From Oscillospiraceae bacterium (GTDB lineage: Bacteria; Bacillota; Clostridia; Oscillospirales; Ruminococcaceae): DNA of 30,605 bases. The notes beneath the pieces were generated by a model. It was not told the origin of the DNA, did not search any database, and saw only the letters and a list, made by a program, of their open reading frames with translations. The number at the start of each line of letters is the position of its first letter. Position 1 is the stretch's first letter. Positions 7,111 through 17,200 of this stretch are shown here, in pieces. The stretch spans positions 1 through 30,605 of the forward strand of contig CAAGBS010000052.1 of NCBI GenBank assembly GCA_900768125.1, written 5' to 3'. Both the position numbers and the translations under genes were made by a program.

Positions 7111-7147
7111 ATCTGTCCGGCGGCGCTAGTTTCGCCGCCGGACGGAT
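7111..7147 (+). terminator. Strong GC-rich hairpin after the Esx genes (attenuator or 3' stabiliser)
   Basis: Eleven perfect pairs, GTCCGGCGGCG with CGCCGCCGGAC (7115-7125 and 7133-7143), extend to about 15 with one T-G pair, 12 bases after the third Esx stop. The sequence after it (ATTATAAATAATT) has no clean T run. It is therefore more likely a partial terminator or an RNA-protecting stem-loop than a full stop, and would let the Esx portion accumulate above the downstream genes. Confidence 0.65.
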
Positions 7148-7211
7148 ATTATAAATAATTAAAAAAGAGAAAAGTTCCAAGGATAAAAAATTCAGCGCAG
7201 GCTGAACAAAA

Positions 7212-7245
7212 AAGGAAGGGTCCGTAAAACGGACAACTGGTGAGG
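7212..7245 (+). promoter_or_regulatory. Ribosome-site region of the lipoprotein gene with a small hairpin
   Basis: AAGGAAGGG (7212-7220) is too far from the starts at 7240/7249, but a hairpin GTCCG-TAAAA-CGGAC (7220-7234) lies between and could bring it closer. A second weaker site, GTGAGG (7240-7245), is only three bases from ATG 7249. The start is therefore not certain. Confidence 0.4.
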
Positions 7246-7248
7246 TTT

Positions 7249-9948
7249 ATGATAAAACGGATAATTTCTGCGGTGCTTGCAGGCGCCCTGTGGGCGGGCT
7301 GTATGCTTCCGTGCCTGACGGGCTGCGCCGGAAGTTCGGGCGCGGACAGCTACACTGTTGCCGAGTGGCTGGACAAGGTGGAAACGGATTTCAATATGCT
7401 GTATTACACCAGCGAGGAGCCGTTCTTCCCGAATGTAACTTCTTCCAACGAGGATTTCGATACCGTCCAGATAGCGGCGGAATGGGGTCTTGTTGACCCT
7501 GAGCAGGGTATCCGTCTTGCGGACAAGGTAACAAAGGAATTTGCCGCTGATACTCTGGTTTCAGCGATGGCGTTCGACTATGACGCTTCGGCTGAGATAG
7601 CGGATTCCGATAAGATAAGCGACCTGCAGGCGGTTTCCATTGCGGTCAGCGAGGGAATATTCACGCTTGACGGCGGCAGCCGCTTCTCGCCCGAAAAGAT
7701 ACTCACCCGCGCGGAAGCCGACGAGGCGGCAGCTGCGGCGTACGAAAAGTGGGTGGGACTCACCTATGCGGAGAATTACAATAAAAGCGCGGTAAAGCCG
7801 GAGGTGCTCAATTTCGGCGGTCTTGCAGCCGATGAAGCGGAGCCTGTTCCGGTAAGATACACCGTAGAGTACAGCGGAGACCTCGGAGTTATAGATGAAA
7901 ACGGAAATTATTCCGATAACTCAGATAAGAAGATACATATTGACGCCGGGCAGAATATCGATGTCAAGCAGGGCTCGGTGCTGACCCTGCCGGCTGATTC
8001 CCAGACCCCTACCGCATTTGCAGTGGTCGTTGACAGCATAACCGAAAATGCAGACGGCAGCCGGACGCTGAACACTCACAAAGCGGAGCTGTACGAGGTA
8101 TACGACAGCGTTGACGTACAGTACAGCGGACAGCTCGACCTCAGCGAAGCGGTAGTCTACGATATGCAGGGCAACAGGCTGAGCGGCGGAGTTGAGTCGG
8201 ATAACGTGATATATTCAGGCGGAAATGTTATCGCCAACAGTAACGGACAGCCGCAGAGAGAATACCTTGGTACCAAGAAAGTCAAAGGCTCCGGTTCAAT
8301 ATCGCTCGGAAAAAATGTCAAGGTGAACTACAAAGTCAGCGCTTCGGGCGTGTCGTTTTCTATTGATACGAAGCTCGGCAAGGACGTCAAGGTAAAGTTT
8401 GAGAAGAGCACTACCATCGGCATTGACGCGAAGCTTGACTGGAAATGGAAAGGCTGGAGACCTGATATAAAGAGCGCCAGATTCGTCCTCAATATGAACG
8501 ACCATCTTGGCGGAAAGTTCTCCTACAGCCATGATTTCGCCGCAAACAACGGCATGATGGCGTTCTCAGACGGCGGGGTCCTCACCGGCGACGACCTGGA
8601 GGAATTCTATAATGTAGTTTCTTCTGCGATAAGCCTGCTTGACAAGGACATGGGAAAGGCGGCGGGCGAGCTCAATGCTCCGCTGTTCAAGTTCGTTGTT
8701 CCCACGCCCATCGGAATAGACGCGGAGTTTATCGTGCGCCTTAATCTGTCGCTCAGCGGCGAGATCAGCTTTACAGTCGATACTAACGCGCGCTGCGGCG
8801 TTGAGTATACCAAAAAGAATCTGCGCCCTGTCGCACAGTTCAGCAACAGCAAATCGCTCGATATGAAGGCAAAGGCGGAACTTCGCCTGTTCCTTGGCGC
8901 AGGCGTTGGACTGTTCGGATTCACCGCCATTGACGCCGGGGTCAACCTTGGGGTCGGCGCAAGAGTAAACAGCAAGTTCTATCAGCTGGACACCGTTACC
9001 GGTTCTGTTGTGCAGGAATGCGCGATGCCCACGGGTATGTTCGGCGGCACCAAGGAGGGCGGCAGCGGATTGTCGCTCCAGCTTTCCGAGGAGATGAAAG
9101 GCTGCGTTGACTTCATCGCTTATCCTATCGTTGAGCTTCAGTTCTGTACTTCCAACTGCCTGATAGGAAAGGCAGTGAACGGGCTTTCCTACACGGTTCT
9201 CGGCGAAAACGATCCTTTCTATACTTTCCATTACGAAACCGACAACGGCGTGGTGAAAAGCTGCACGAGAGGCAAGGGAGATTCGTTCCAGATAGAGCAG
9301 GGTTCAAACATTGAGCTGAACAACGATACGCTGGCGCTTGCTGTCGGCGAGAAATACGAAAAATTAAAGGTCTCCAAGCTGCCCAAGGGCTACACCGCAA
9401 ACGACCTCGTATTCTCTGTCGACAAGGGCGATATCGCGTCCGTGCAGGACTGCATTCATACTAACATAAGCGTCAAGGGTCTGCTGAAGCTCATCAGCAA
9501 TTCGGGCGGCGCGGTGAACTATTCCGAGAAGAAATACAGGAAGTATTCCGGTGAAGACAAGAAGCAGATGGAACTGACCGGACTTGCAGACGGAGCTGCC
9601 GTGGTGACTGTCTCCACAAAGGACGGACTGTATTCTGCGCAGTGCACTTTAAACGTCGGAAACGGCGGCATAATTCCGAGGACTACCAGTGCGTTTGTCA
9701 TCGACGCATATGCTTTGTCCCTTGTGCCGGGTCAGAGCGGTCAGGTGACAGTAAAGGAAGTACCCGATGGTTACGACATAAGCAAGGTCAGGTATGTATC
9801 GGAAGACGAGAGCGTTGCAAAGGTATCCGGAAACGGTACGGTCACTGCCGTGGGAGAAGGTCAGACTACCATCGTCATTTCAACTGAGGACGGAAAATAC
9901 AGATCGGTCTGCATGATATTCGTCAGCGGTGAGACTTCGGCAGTATGA
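7249..9948 (+). CDS. Large lipoprotein with SLH-like region and C-terminal Ig-like (Big_2) domains
   Basis: The product of about 899 residues begins with a basic, hydrophobic lipoprotein signal ending in the lipobox L-T-G-C (lipidated Cys at about residue 26). Residues about 65-170 resemble S-layer homology modules, with A-x-x-W-G-L-V, F-A-A-D-T-L-V and a second copy ending F-S-P-E-K-I-L-T-R-A-E. Residues about 170-680 are mostly beta-rich and not recognised. The C terminus has two bacterial Ig-like segments (about 687-800 and 810-897), the last with the typical E-S-V-A-K-V-S-G-N-G-T-V-T-A-V-G-E-G. It should sit on the outer face of the membrane and reach into the wall. In an Esx/Tad operon it could act as an anchor or channel part in the thick wall. 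ATG 7249 is preferred, GTG 7240 is possible. Role unknown. Confidence 0.82.
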   Translation: MIKRIISAVLAGALWAGCMLPCLTGCAGSSGADSYTVAEWLDKVETDFNMLYYTSEEPFFPNVTSSNEDFDTVQIAAEWGLVDPEQGIRLADKVTKEFAADTLVSAMAFDYDASAEIADSDKISDLQAVSIAVSEGIFTLDGGSRFSPEKILTRAEADEAAAAAYEKWVGLTYAENYNKSAVKPEVLNFGGLAADEAEPVPVRYTVEYSGDLGVIDENGNYSDNSDKKIHIDAGQNIDVKQGSVLTLPADSQTPTAFAVVVDSITENADGSRTLNTHKAELYEVYDSVDVQYSGQLDLSEAVVYDMQGNRLSGGVESDNVIYSGGNVIANSNGQPQREYLGTKKVKGSGSISLGKNVKVNYKVSASGVSFSIDTKLGKDVKVKFEKSTTIGIDAKLDWKWKGWRPDIKSARFVLNMNDHLGGKFSYSHDFAANNGMMAFSDGGVLTGDDLEEFYNVVSSAISLLDKDMGKAAGELNAPLFKFVVPTPIGIDAEFIVRLNLSLSGEISFTVDTNARCGVEYTKKNLRPVAQFSNSKSLDMKAKAELRLFLGAGVGLFGFTAIDAGVNLGVGARVNSKFYQLDTVTGSVVQECAMPTGMFGGTKEGGSGLSLQLSEEMKGCVDFIAYPIVELQFCTSNCLIGKAVNGLSYTVLGENDPFYTFHYETDNGVVKSCTRGKGDSFQIEQGSNIELNNDTLALAVGEKYEKLKVSKLPKGYTANDLVFSVDKGDIASVQDCIHTNISVKGLLKLISNSGGAVNYSEKKYRKYSGEDKKQMELTGLADGAAVVTVSTKDGLYSAQCTLNVGNGGIIPRTTSAFVIDAYALSLVPGQSGQVTVKEVPDGYDISKVRYVSEDESVAKVSGNGTVTAVGEGQTTIVISTEDGKYRSVCMIFVSGETSAV

Positions 9949-9972
9949 TACACGATAATTAAAAACATATCA

Positions 9973-10001
9973 GCCTGCACAGAACCGGTTTTTGTGCAGG
10001 C
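9973..10001 (+). other. Intercistronic hairpin without a T run
   Basis: GCCTGCACA (9973-9981) pairs perfectly with TGTGCAGGC (9993-10001) across an 11-base loop. No T run follows, so it is more likely an RNA-stability or processing element between the lipoprotein and the stalk protein gene than a terminator. Confidence 0.5.
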
Positions 10002-10043
10002 ATGATGTGGTTTTCTGTCCACTTGTCAGGAGGAAAATAAGCT

Positions 10044-10976
10044 ATGAAAAAGAAAAGCGATATCAGCAAAAAGGTAGAGGAGCTTGAAAACGCCGAGGAT
10101 AAAATATCGAAGCAGGATAAGATACAATACGGTCCCGGCAGGCGCGGCGTGATGGTCGGAGTTACAGCGGGAGTATGCGCTGTTCTTGTCGTTGGCGGAT
10201 ATTTTCTGGTGGGAAAGCTGGTCGATCTCAGCAATGAGAACCAGACCTCGAACGCCCCCGAAACCAGCTACGACAGCGGCAGCTTTATCCCAGGAGATAT
10301 TATCCATACCTCAGGGAATGACGATACCGCCGTATCTGATATAAACAGCCCATCGGCGGGGGATAATTCAGGCGCTCCCGGAAACGCCCCCGGTAACACT
10401 CCCGGAAACGTTCCGGGCGGAGACGGCAGCGGAGCAGTCCCAGGCGTTTCTCCGTCAGGAGATCCGGCTGACCCGCGCGGTGGCGACCCCGCAGTTACGT
10501 CCTCCCGTGATACCGGTGCAATGACTGATTCCGGAGACGGCGGCGAGCCTGTCGAGTCCGGGATAATAGTTCCCGGCGGCGCTGTCGGGGAGAGTATCAT
10601 AGTTCCTGCTAATAAGCTGGATATTTATCCGTCCGGCGATATAACCGTTCCCCCGTCAACGGGCGGCGATACGACCGGGGCTGGCTCCGGCGAATACGCT
10701 GACCCTGAGTACACCGTTCCCGCCGCGACAGTGCCGGAATACACCACGGGGAGCGGCTCGTGGACTACCGCAGCAACGACCGGTGCGGCAACCACAAAGT
10801 CTTCCACATCGGCGCGGACAACTGCGCGCTCCGGGGAGAGCACCACGTCCTCCGGCACGACAGCCACGACGAAAAAGCAGGACAACTCTGATGATTCTTG
10901 GTTTACGATTCCCGATATTCCCGAGATTGAAACGGTCGAATCGTTTGACGGTAAGCTGAGCGACTTTTTCCATTGA
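10044..10976 (+). CDS. Single-pass membrane protein with long Ser/Thr/Pro/Gly-rich extracellular stalk
   Basis: The 310-residue product has a short, charged cytoplasmic N terminus (K/E/D rich, possibly a short coiled coil at 5-28) and one membrane helix at about 36-58. An external low-complexity region then runs to about residue 285. This region includes tandem P-G-N repeats (APGNAPGNTPGNVPGG) and a Thr/Ser/Ala-rich tract near the end, composition typical of wall-spanning stalks and a likely target for O-glycosylation. The last 25 residues are less repetitive (F-T-I-P-D-I-P-E-I-E). AGGAGG lies 10 bases before ATG 10044. Topologically it could replace the missing EssA/EsaA-type membrane partners or form a wall-crossing spacer. 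No family is recognised. Confidence 0.8.
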   Translation: MKKKSDISKKVEELENAEDKISKQDKIQYGPGRRGVMVGVTAGVCAVLVVGGYFLVGKLVDLSNENQTSNAPETSYDSGSFIPGDIIHTSGNDDTAVSDINSPSAGDNSGAPGNAPGNTPGNVPGGDGSGAVPGVSPSGDPADPRGGDPAVTSSRDTGAMTDSGDGGEPVESGIIVPGGAVGESIIVPANKLDIYPSGDITVPPSTGGDTTGAGSGEYADPEYTVPAATVPEYTTGSGSWTTAATTGAATTKSSTSARTTARSGESTTSSGTTATTKKQDNSDDSWFTIPDIPEIETVESFDGKLSDFFH

Positions 10977-10991
10977 TTGTGAGGTTTGAAC

Positions 10992-13118
10992 GTGAAAGAA
11001 CTACGTTTCAGGTCAGCAAAACGAATACTTGCGTTAGTGCTTTGTCTGTCGTTTGTTATGGTGCTGTTCCCTCTGAATGGCGACGTCAGCGCGGACCATA
11101 TGATGTACGACGTTGGCAGTTGGTGGGACAATAGGCAGGCGATACGAATTTCCATCTATAACCTCAGGACAGGCGTCTGCGAAGCTATCAAGGATTTTTT
11201 CTACAATGGAAGAAGAGATAACTCAGACGGTACAACTATGAACGGCTCCGCTGTACAGTTTGAGGTGGATTGTGAAGATTACAGAGCATATTGCGATAAA
11301 ACCGGAAATAAATTCAGTGTAATGCTATGTCAGGGCTGCAAGCTGGATTATCTGAAAGATTACTACGGTAGCGCAAATGGAAATATAGAGTCAATGGAGC
11401 TTCGGGACGTGTCCAAAATGGGCTTGAGTTGTGGCAGTTGTTCAGAGAAAGAAACATACAAAGCTTTGTCTCCGCTTCGTGCCACTGGTTCTGATGGATC
11501 CCACTACTACTTTGACGATAAGGTCAGCTTTTCAACGTATTTCATGGAACTGCGTGCGGAGCCATTTCAGCGTATTTTTAGCGACATGGGATACTATTTC
11601 TATGAGACTGCTAAAATGGCGGGCAATATATACCTTGACCCTGATTACGTTATTGTGCTGGAGCCGGTCTACTGGTTTGTTGACTATTACCACAACGGGC
11701 GTGATGATGTGTTTTTCTATGGTTCGGCTACTGAATGGGCAATATATGCGCAGAAAAATATCGACTGCTATAATTATCATATCAGTAACAGTTCATGGAG
11801 AAGTTCCATTCACGGTTGTATGGGTACTCTGACTGCTGTTGCAGGTCCGCTGAGCTGCACGCCTCATAAAGACACCACCATCAAATTTAACGACGGCAGA
11901 ACTACCTTAAAGTTCAATGATTTGTCGATAGAACAAAAGAACATAATATCAAGAAATCATGAAAATACCAGACATGGTAATGAGAGTGATATAACAGAAA
12001 TCAACAGAACGATAATTGAAAAACTGGGCGTTGAGTTCCTGTTTCCGAACGAGATTTATGATTTGTCGATAGAGATCCAGAATACTAATTTCTTCACGGA
12101 ATCGCAGGGCTTGCTGTCGTTTAAGGTGGAGACCAACGGAAAGCATGAGCTCATACCTTCGTATGACGACATCATAAACGGCAACGGCTACGGGCTTAAG
12201 CTCACTCTTACAACGTTCACCGGCAGCGACATAGATCCGGGCGTGGTGACATTGTACTGCGACGGACTGCCTGGGGACGAAACGCTGACGTCAGCGGTCA
12301 CATACGTTTACGACAACTGGTACACCGGCAGGACCGCCGGTACATGGAAGTTTAAAGTTGAAGCAAGTTCGCCGAGAGGAGAACTGTCATATAAATCAAA
12401 TTCCGGCGTTGCCGAACACCCGGATGCCGAGAACAGCGACTACATTTTCACGGTGAACGTGTCAGACCTGAGGGATATGATAAGAATGCCGGATGACACA
12501 AAATCTGACGATGTGGCGCCAAAGGGATTCGTTCAGCCGTCCGGCGATGTTTCCGGCTATACGCCGCAGCTTGAAGCAAGCTGGATAACCTACACCGCCA
12601 ATGCATGGAAAAAGCCCGACGGCGATGAAATTGTCTTCCTGACCAAGAACGAATATACGAAATCCGTCAGCATGGACGGAACGCGGCCGATAAGCTATCC
12701 GAATATCACGTCTGCATTTTACCGCAGCGGCGAACTCTATACAAAATCGGGGTACGGCATCGGCATTGACGGGCAGTTCAGCACTTCGGGGGACAACGAC
12801 CTCAGCGGCGGATTCCAGAAAGGCGTAGTCCTGTATCCTGAACTGGGATATTCGCGCAAGGGTTCGCTGCTTGAATATGATGGCTTTGACAGTATGTATC
12901 TTGAAAAAAACCAATATTCGAGATATTATAATGACGCGGCAAATCCGCAGTACAGCAGGGTGCATTTCACTCCGATATGGTACCCTGACGGCGAATATAA
13001 TATTCAGGTCTTCATGTTCGACTGCTGGACGCCGGTAGGAATGCTCTGGGACTGCCGGAAATACACGGTGCATATCGACGGCTCGATGTATGACGACTGG
13101 TATGTTACCAGAAAATAA
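10992..13118 (+). CDS. Large secreted protein of unknown function
   Basis: The product of about 708 residues starts with a classical signal peptide: basic K-E-L-R-F-R-S-A-K-R, a hydrophobic core, and probable cleavage after G-D-V-S-A near residue 34. The N-terminal half has two CxxC pairs (C113/C116 and C147/C150) and many aromatic residues. The C-terminal half (about 380-708) looks beta-rich with repeated Y/W/G patterns. The first half is visibly more AT-rich than the second, which may mark a domain replacement. GTG 10992 is chosen because GTGAGG lies 7 bases upstream; a TTG at 10986 is too close to it. There is no sortase motif or C-terminal anchor. It lies inside the secretion operon, so it may be a surface component or substrate. 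No function can be named. Confidence 0.75.
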   Translation: MKELRFRSAKRILALVLCLSFVMVLFPLNGDVSADHMMYDVGSWWDNRQAIRISIYNLRTGVCEAIKDFFYNGRRDNSDGTTMNGSAVQFEVDCEDYRAYCDKTGNKFSVMLCQGCKLDYLKDYYGSANGNIESMELRDVSKMGLSCGSCSEKETYKALSPLRATGSDGSHYYFDDKVSFSTYFMELRAEPFQRIFSDMGYYFYETAKMAGNIYLDPDYVIVLEPVYWFVDYYHNGRDDVFFYGSATEWAIYAQKNIDCYNYHISNSSWRSSIHGCMGTLTAVAGPLSCTPHKDTTIKFNDGRTTLKFNDLSIEQKNIISRNHENTRHGNESDITEINRTIIEKLGVEFLFPNEIYDLSIEIQNTNFFTESQGLLSFKVETNGKHELIPSYDDIINGNGYGLKLTLTTFTGSDIDPGVVTLYCDGLPGDETLTSAVTYVYDNWYTGRTAGTWKFKVEASSPRGELSYKSNSGVAEHPDAENSDYIFTVNVSDLRDMIRMPDDTKSDDVAPKGFVQPSGDVSGYTPQLEASWITYTANAWKKPDGDEIVFLTKNEYTKSVSMDGTRPISYPNITSAFYRSGELYTKSGYGIGIDGQFSTSGDNDLSGGFQKGVVLYPELGYSRKGSLLEYDGFDSMYLEKNQYSRYYNDAANPQYSRVHFTPIWYPDGEYNIQVFMFDCWTPVGMLWDCRKYTVHIDGSMYDDWYVTRK

Positions 13119-13135
13119 ATGTCTGGGGGACAGGT

Positions 13136-14236
13136 ATGCTTTTTTGCAGGAAATGCGGCGCGGTCGTCGGCGAGAATGATATGTTCTGCACATCGTGCAG
13201 TGCCCGCCTGGACGAAAATGCAGTCGTCAGTAAGAACGAGAAGCGCATGATAGCCGCCGAAAGCCAGTTTTTCAGCGCTGACGCGGCAACTTCCGAAACC
13301 GACCTTACCGGTTTTATTGTAATGGGTATGCGGCTTACCGGGAAGCTGTTCTCGCTGATGGGCGCGGACTATTACCGTGCGGTGAGCGCAAGCGGCGAGA
13401 AATGTATTCCCCTTGTGATAAGGCATCTCATATTTCCGTCAGCGGTCGAGCGCGACTGCATGAAGCTGTGCAGCGGCATTTCCGATGAAGATTCCGGAAT
13501 GCCTGCGAAGCAGTTCGCAGATTCGTTCTCAAAGGAATGTCTGTCATTTTCGGCGCTGTGTGCCGCTGCGGGCATTCCATCGCTGAATTACCGCTGCGAG
13601 GCGATGTATTCAGAGCTGAACGGGATATACCATATCTTCACGCTGATGAACGACGCAGTTCCGCTGCCCGTCTATATCAGAAGGGAGAAATTGACTGTCC
13701 GTGACGCGCTTGCGATATGCGGTACGATTTCAGGACAGCTTCTGGAGCTTGAAAAAAGGGGTACGCATTACGGCGCTTTTTCAGACTGCATGGTCTATAT
13801 TTCGGGTTCCGGCAGTACGCGTAAGCATTACCTCGACTGCCGTATTCCCCGCTGCTTCGGGCAGTATTACCCGCTCGGCAGCTATATGTCGTATTATACT
13901 CAGTATTGCCCGCCAAAAAAGAGCAATTATGAGGTCTACAGCCTGAGCGTGATATTGTACCGGCTGATAAGCAGGGGGAGGCACCCGTATATGAACCATT
14001 GCGGGGTCGCAGCTCCTGATGAACTGCTGAACGCGGAAAGGCTGCGCTGCACTCTTGCTGAGCCTTATCCGGCGGATATCCTTCAGAACTCGATAGGGAC
14101 AGTCATAAGAGACGTTCTGTCGGCGCCGCAGCATGAGATCACTCTGAGCGAACTTAGCCGGATACTGATAAATTCGATAAATTACATCAGTTCAAACGAG
14201 CTGAATAAAGAAATAAATGGGACGGTCGGCAAATGA
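13136..14236 (+). CDS. Zinc-ribbon pseudokinase (EssB-like position)
   Basis: The 366-residue product starts with a zinc ribbon: C4-x-x-C7 and C18-x-x-C21. It continues with a protein-kinase-like fold whose C-lobe is recognisable. Residues 211-217 (H-Y-G-A-F-S-D) occupy the place of the catalytic loop HxDxxxxN, with Ala214 where the catalytic Asp should be and Ser216 for Lys. A later stretch, Y-E-V-Y-S-L-S-V-I-L-Y-R-L-I-S-R-G-R-H-P-Y, matches the conserved D-V-Y-S-L-G helix of Ser/Thr kinases. It should therefore bind but not phosphorylate. T7SSb loci carry a pseudokinase, EssB/YukC, next to EssC; this one lacks the EssB membrane helix. It overlaps essC by four bases (ATGA), so a direct partnership, perhaps through the EssC FHA domains, is a reasonable inference. 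Confidence 0.78.
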   Translation: MLFCRKCGAVVGENDMFCTSCSARLDENAVVSKNEKRMIAAESQFFSADAATSETDLTGFIVMGMRLTGKLFSLMGADYYRAVSASGEKCIPLVIRHLIFPSAVERDCMKLCSGISDEDSGMPAKQFADSFSKECLSFSALCAAAGIPSLNYRCEAMYSELNGIYHIFTLMNDAVPLPVYIRREKLTVRDALAICGTISGQLLELEKRGTHYGAFSDCMVYISGSGSTRKHYLDCRIPRCFGQYYPLGSYMSYYTQYCPPKKSNYEVYSLSVILYRLISRGRHPYMNHCGVAAPDELLNAERLRCTLAEPYPADILQNSIGTVIRDVLSAPQHEITLSELSRILINSINYISSNELNKEINGTVGK

Positions 14237-17200
14237 GACTAACACTTATACAGGATAAAAAGGTGCATTTTCTGAGCCTGCCCGGTGAGATAACCGGACA
14301 GTATATAATGCCGTTTACACGCGGCGACGGCGCGGAGGATTCCCTGCTGAGCATTCGCCCGGAAAACGGAAAATGGTATGCAGAGTGCGGCATGAACGCA
14401 TATCTGAAGATAAACGGCAGGAATTATCGGGCGTGCCCGATAGAGCGCCCCGGTTTCAGCACGAATGTCGTGATACGCGCTAACGGCGAAGCTGCGCTGC
14501 TTCTCGCAGAGGACGACAGCGCTGAAATGACCGGATTCCAGAAGTATTCAGTAAACGGCAGGTTCACGGTGGGCAGGGACGCGGGCTGCGACATCGTGCT
14601 GAACAGCGCTCATGCATTCGCACACTGCGCCGAGTTCACCGCCGATGAAAAAATGATGAAAGTGACAGCCTCCGAGGGCGCGTATGTGTTCGTAAATTCC
14701 GAAAGAGTATCCGAATGTGTTCTGAAACCGGGAGACGTGGTTTTCGTATGCGGCTATACGTTCATATGCGGTCAGAAGCTTATCGCAGCAGACCGCGCGC
14801 CGCTGCTTAAAGTCAGGAGCAGCGGCTCTGTGTCGCCGTATGTCATGCCGCCCGAAGAGACCGGAGAAATGACATACTTTTTCGACGACGTAAAGAGCGA
14901 AAAGTATATTTACGTTTCCCCGCGCTTTATTCCGAAGCCGGAGCATTATGAAATAACCATAGCCAACCCTCCGGCTGCGCATAACGCGAACGGTCAGCCG
15001 GCAGTCCTGTCGCTGGGACCGGCTTTCACAATGGGAATAGCCTCTGCCGCTACAGGTACGTTTTCCGTGCTGAACGCGATGAGCAACAGCGGCGGTGCGA
15101 TACCGAACTCCGTCATTCCGACCATGGTGATGACCGGAAGCATGGTCGCAAGCTCCCTGCTGTGGCCGCTGATAAACAAGGGCTATACAAAATTGAAAGA
15201 CCGCCGTGATGAGCGGCGCAGGAAGTCGGTTTATCTGCAGTATCTTCAGAATATCGAAAAAGAGATCGCATCCGGAATGGAAAGTCAGCTCAGCCTGATG
15301 CACAAGAAGTATCCCGGCGCTGAGAATCTTCGCGACAGGATAAGGCTCAGCGCCAGCAGTCTGTGGGAGCGTTCCTCGGTCGATGACGATTTTCTCAATA
15401 TCTGTATAGGAGTAGGTTCCGTGCCGTTCGACTGTACCATCAAATCCCAGATCCCCCCGATGGAAGTCAAGCCGGATATCCTGTTCGAGGAACTGCGGAA
15501 AGTTGCGGGCAGGGACTACGAACTGGAAAACGCTCCGGTAACGGTCGATCTCCGCAGGGATATCGTCTGCGGCATCGTTGGCGATACCAGCCAGACTGTA
15601 GGGTTCGTCAATGGAATAATTCTTCAGCTTGCGTCGCTGTACAGCTACAAGGAGCTGAAAATAGCCCTTATCTATGACGAGAGCGAGGAAAAGCTGTGGA
15701 GCAGTACGAGGTGGCTTCCCCACACATGGGACGACAAAAGGGAGACCAGATATATCGCTGCAAACGCTGAAGAACTGAATGTGCTGAGTTCCGTGCTGGA
15801 ATCGGAGCTTGCAGAATGCGGAGAGCAGCAGAGCCAGACGAATGCAGAAGCAGCGGGAAGATACTATGTTATAATATGCACCAGCAAAAGTCTTGCTTCA
15901 AAAACAAGCCTGCTGTCTCATATCGTTCAGAAGGGAAGATACGTTAATTTCTCATTCATCGCCGTTTATCCGGACGAGCGTTTTCTGCCGAAGGAAAGCA
16001 CCGCTGTGATGCGTTTCTGCGGAAGCCGTGAGACCATCGACCGCACGGGAAGCGCCGAGCGCTGCCTTATGCTCAAAACCAGAGACGCGGCAGAACCACG
16101 AATGCTCAGCCCGATGACCGTATCTCCTGCGGAATTTGACGAGAGCGCAGTCGGACTTGCAGATAAGCGTCTTGGCTCCGAGGAGAGCGGCTATGATATG
16201 CCCGATATGCTGACGTTCCTTGAAATGTACGGAGTGAAGACCATCGAGGAGCTTAACTGCCTGCAGCGGTGGCATACGAACAGCAGCGTGCGCAGTCTTG
16301 CCGCTCCTCTCGGCGTTGACTCAAGGGGCGACCTGTTCAATCTTGACCTCCACCAGAAAGCCCACGGTCCCCACGGACTCATCGCGGGTACGACAGGCTC
16401 CGGCAAGAGCGAGTTTATCATGACGATGATTCTTTCCCTTGCGGTGAATTACAGTCCTCATGATATCTCGTTCCTGCTGATAGACTACAAGGGCGGGGGC
16501 ATGGCTGTGGCGTTCGAAAAGCTGCCTCATGTCGCCGGCATAATCACCAACCTTGACGGAGCGGCTGTCAATCGCTCGCTCATCTCGATACAGAGCGAAC
16601 TTAAGCGCAGACAGGCGCTGTTCCTTGAGGAGGGAAAACGGCTGGGAACGAATATCGGGGATATCTATAAATATCAGAAGCTGTACAAGGAAGGCAGGAT
16701 AACCCGTCCTCTGCAGCACCTGTATATCATATCCGATGAGTTCGCCGAACTGAAAAGCCAGCAGCCGGACTTCATGAGCGAGCTTATCTCCGCAGCGAGA
16801 ATAGGCCGTTCTCTCGGCGTGCACCTTATCCTTGCAACGCAGAAGCCCAGCGGAGTTGTAAACGACCAGATATGGAGCAACTCCCGCTTCAAGATATGCC
16901 TGAAAGTGCAGGAGCGCGCCGACAGCATGGACGTTATCCGCTGCCCTGACGCCGCCGCCATCACCCAGACGGGACGATTCTACCTGCAGGTGGGCTATAA
17001 TGAGATATTCGAGATGGGGCAGTCGGCGTGGGCGGGCGCGAAATACGACCCGTCCGCGGATACAAAGAATCAGGTCGATGACAGCGTTGAAATTATCGAC
17101 AACGCCGGCAGAGTCATCATGCAGGCGGAAAACGAAAAAAGGCGCCTCATCGAAAGCGCGAGGAAGCCTGCTGATTCATCGGAGCACGACACCCAGCTTC

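Noticed and set aside
14548..15723. 391-codon minus-strand open frame inside essC
   Set aside because: Antisense shadow of the FHA/linker region; Arg/His-rich translation typical of shadows.
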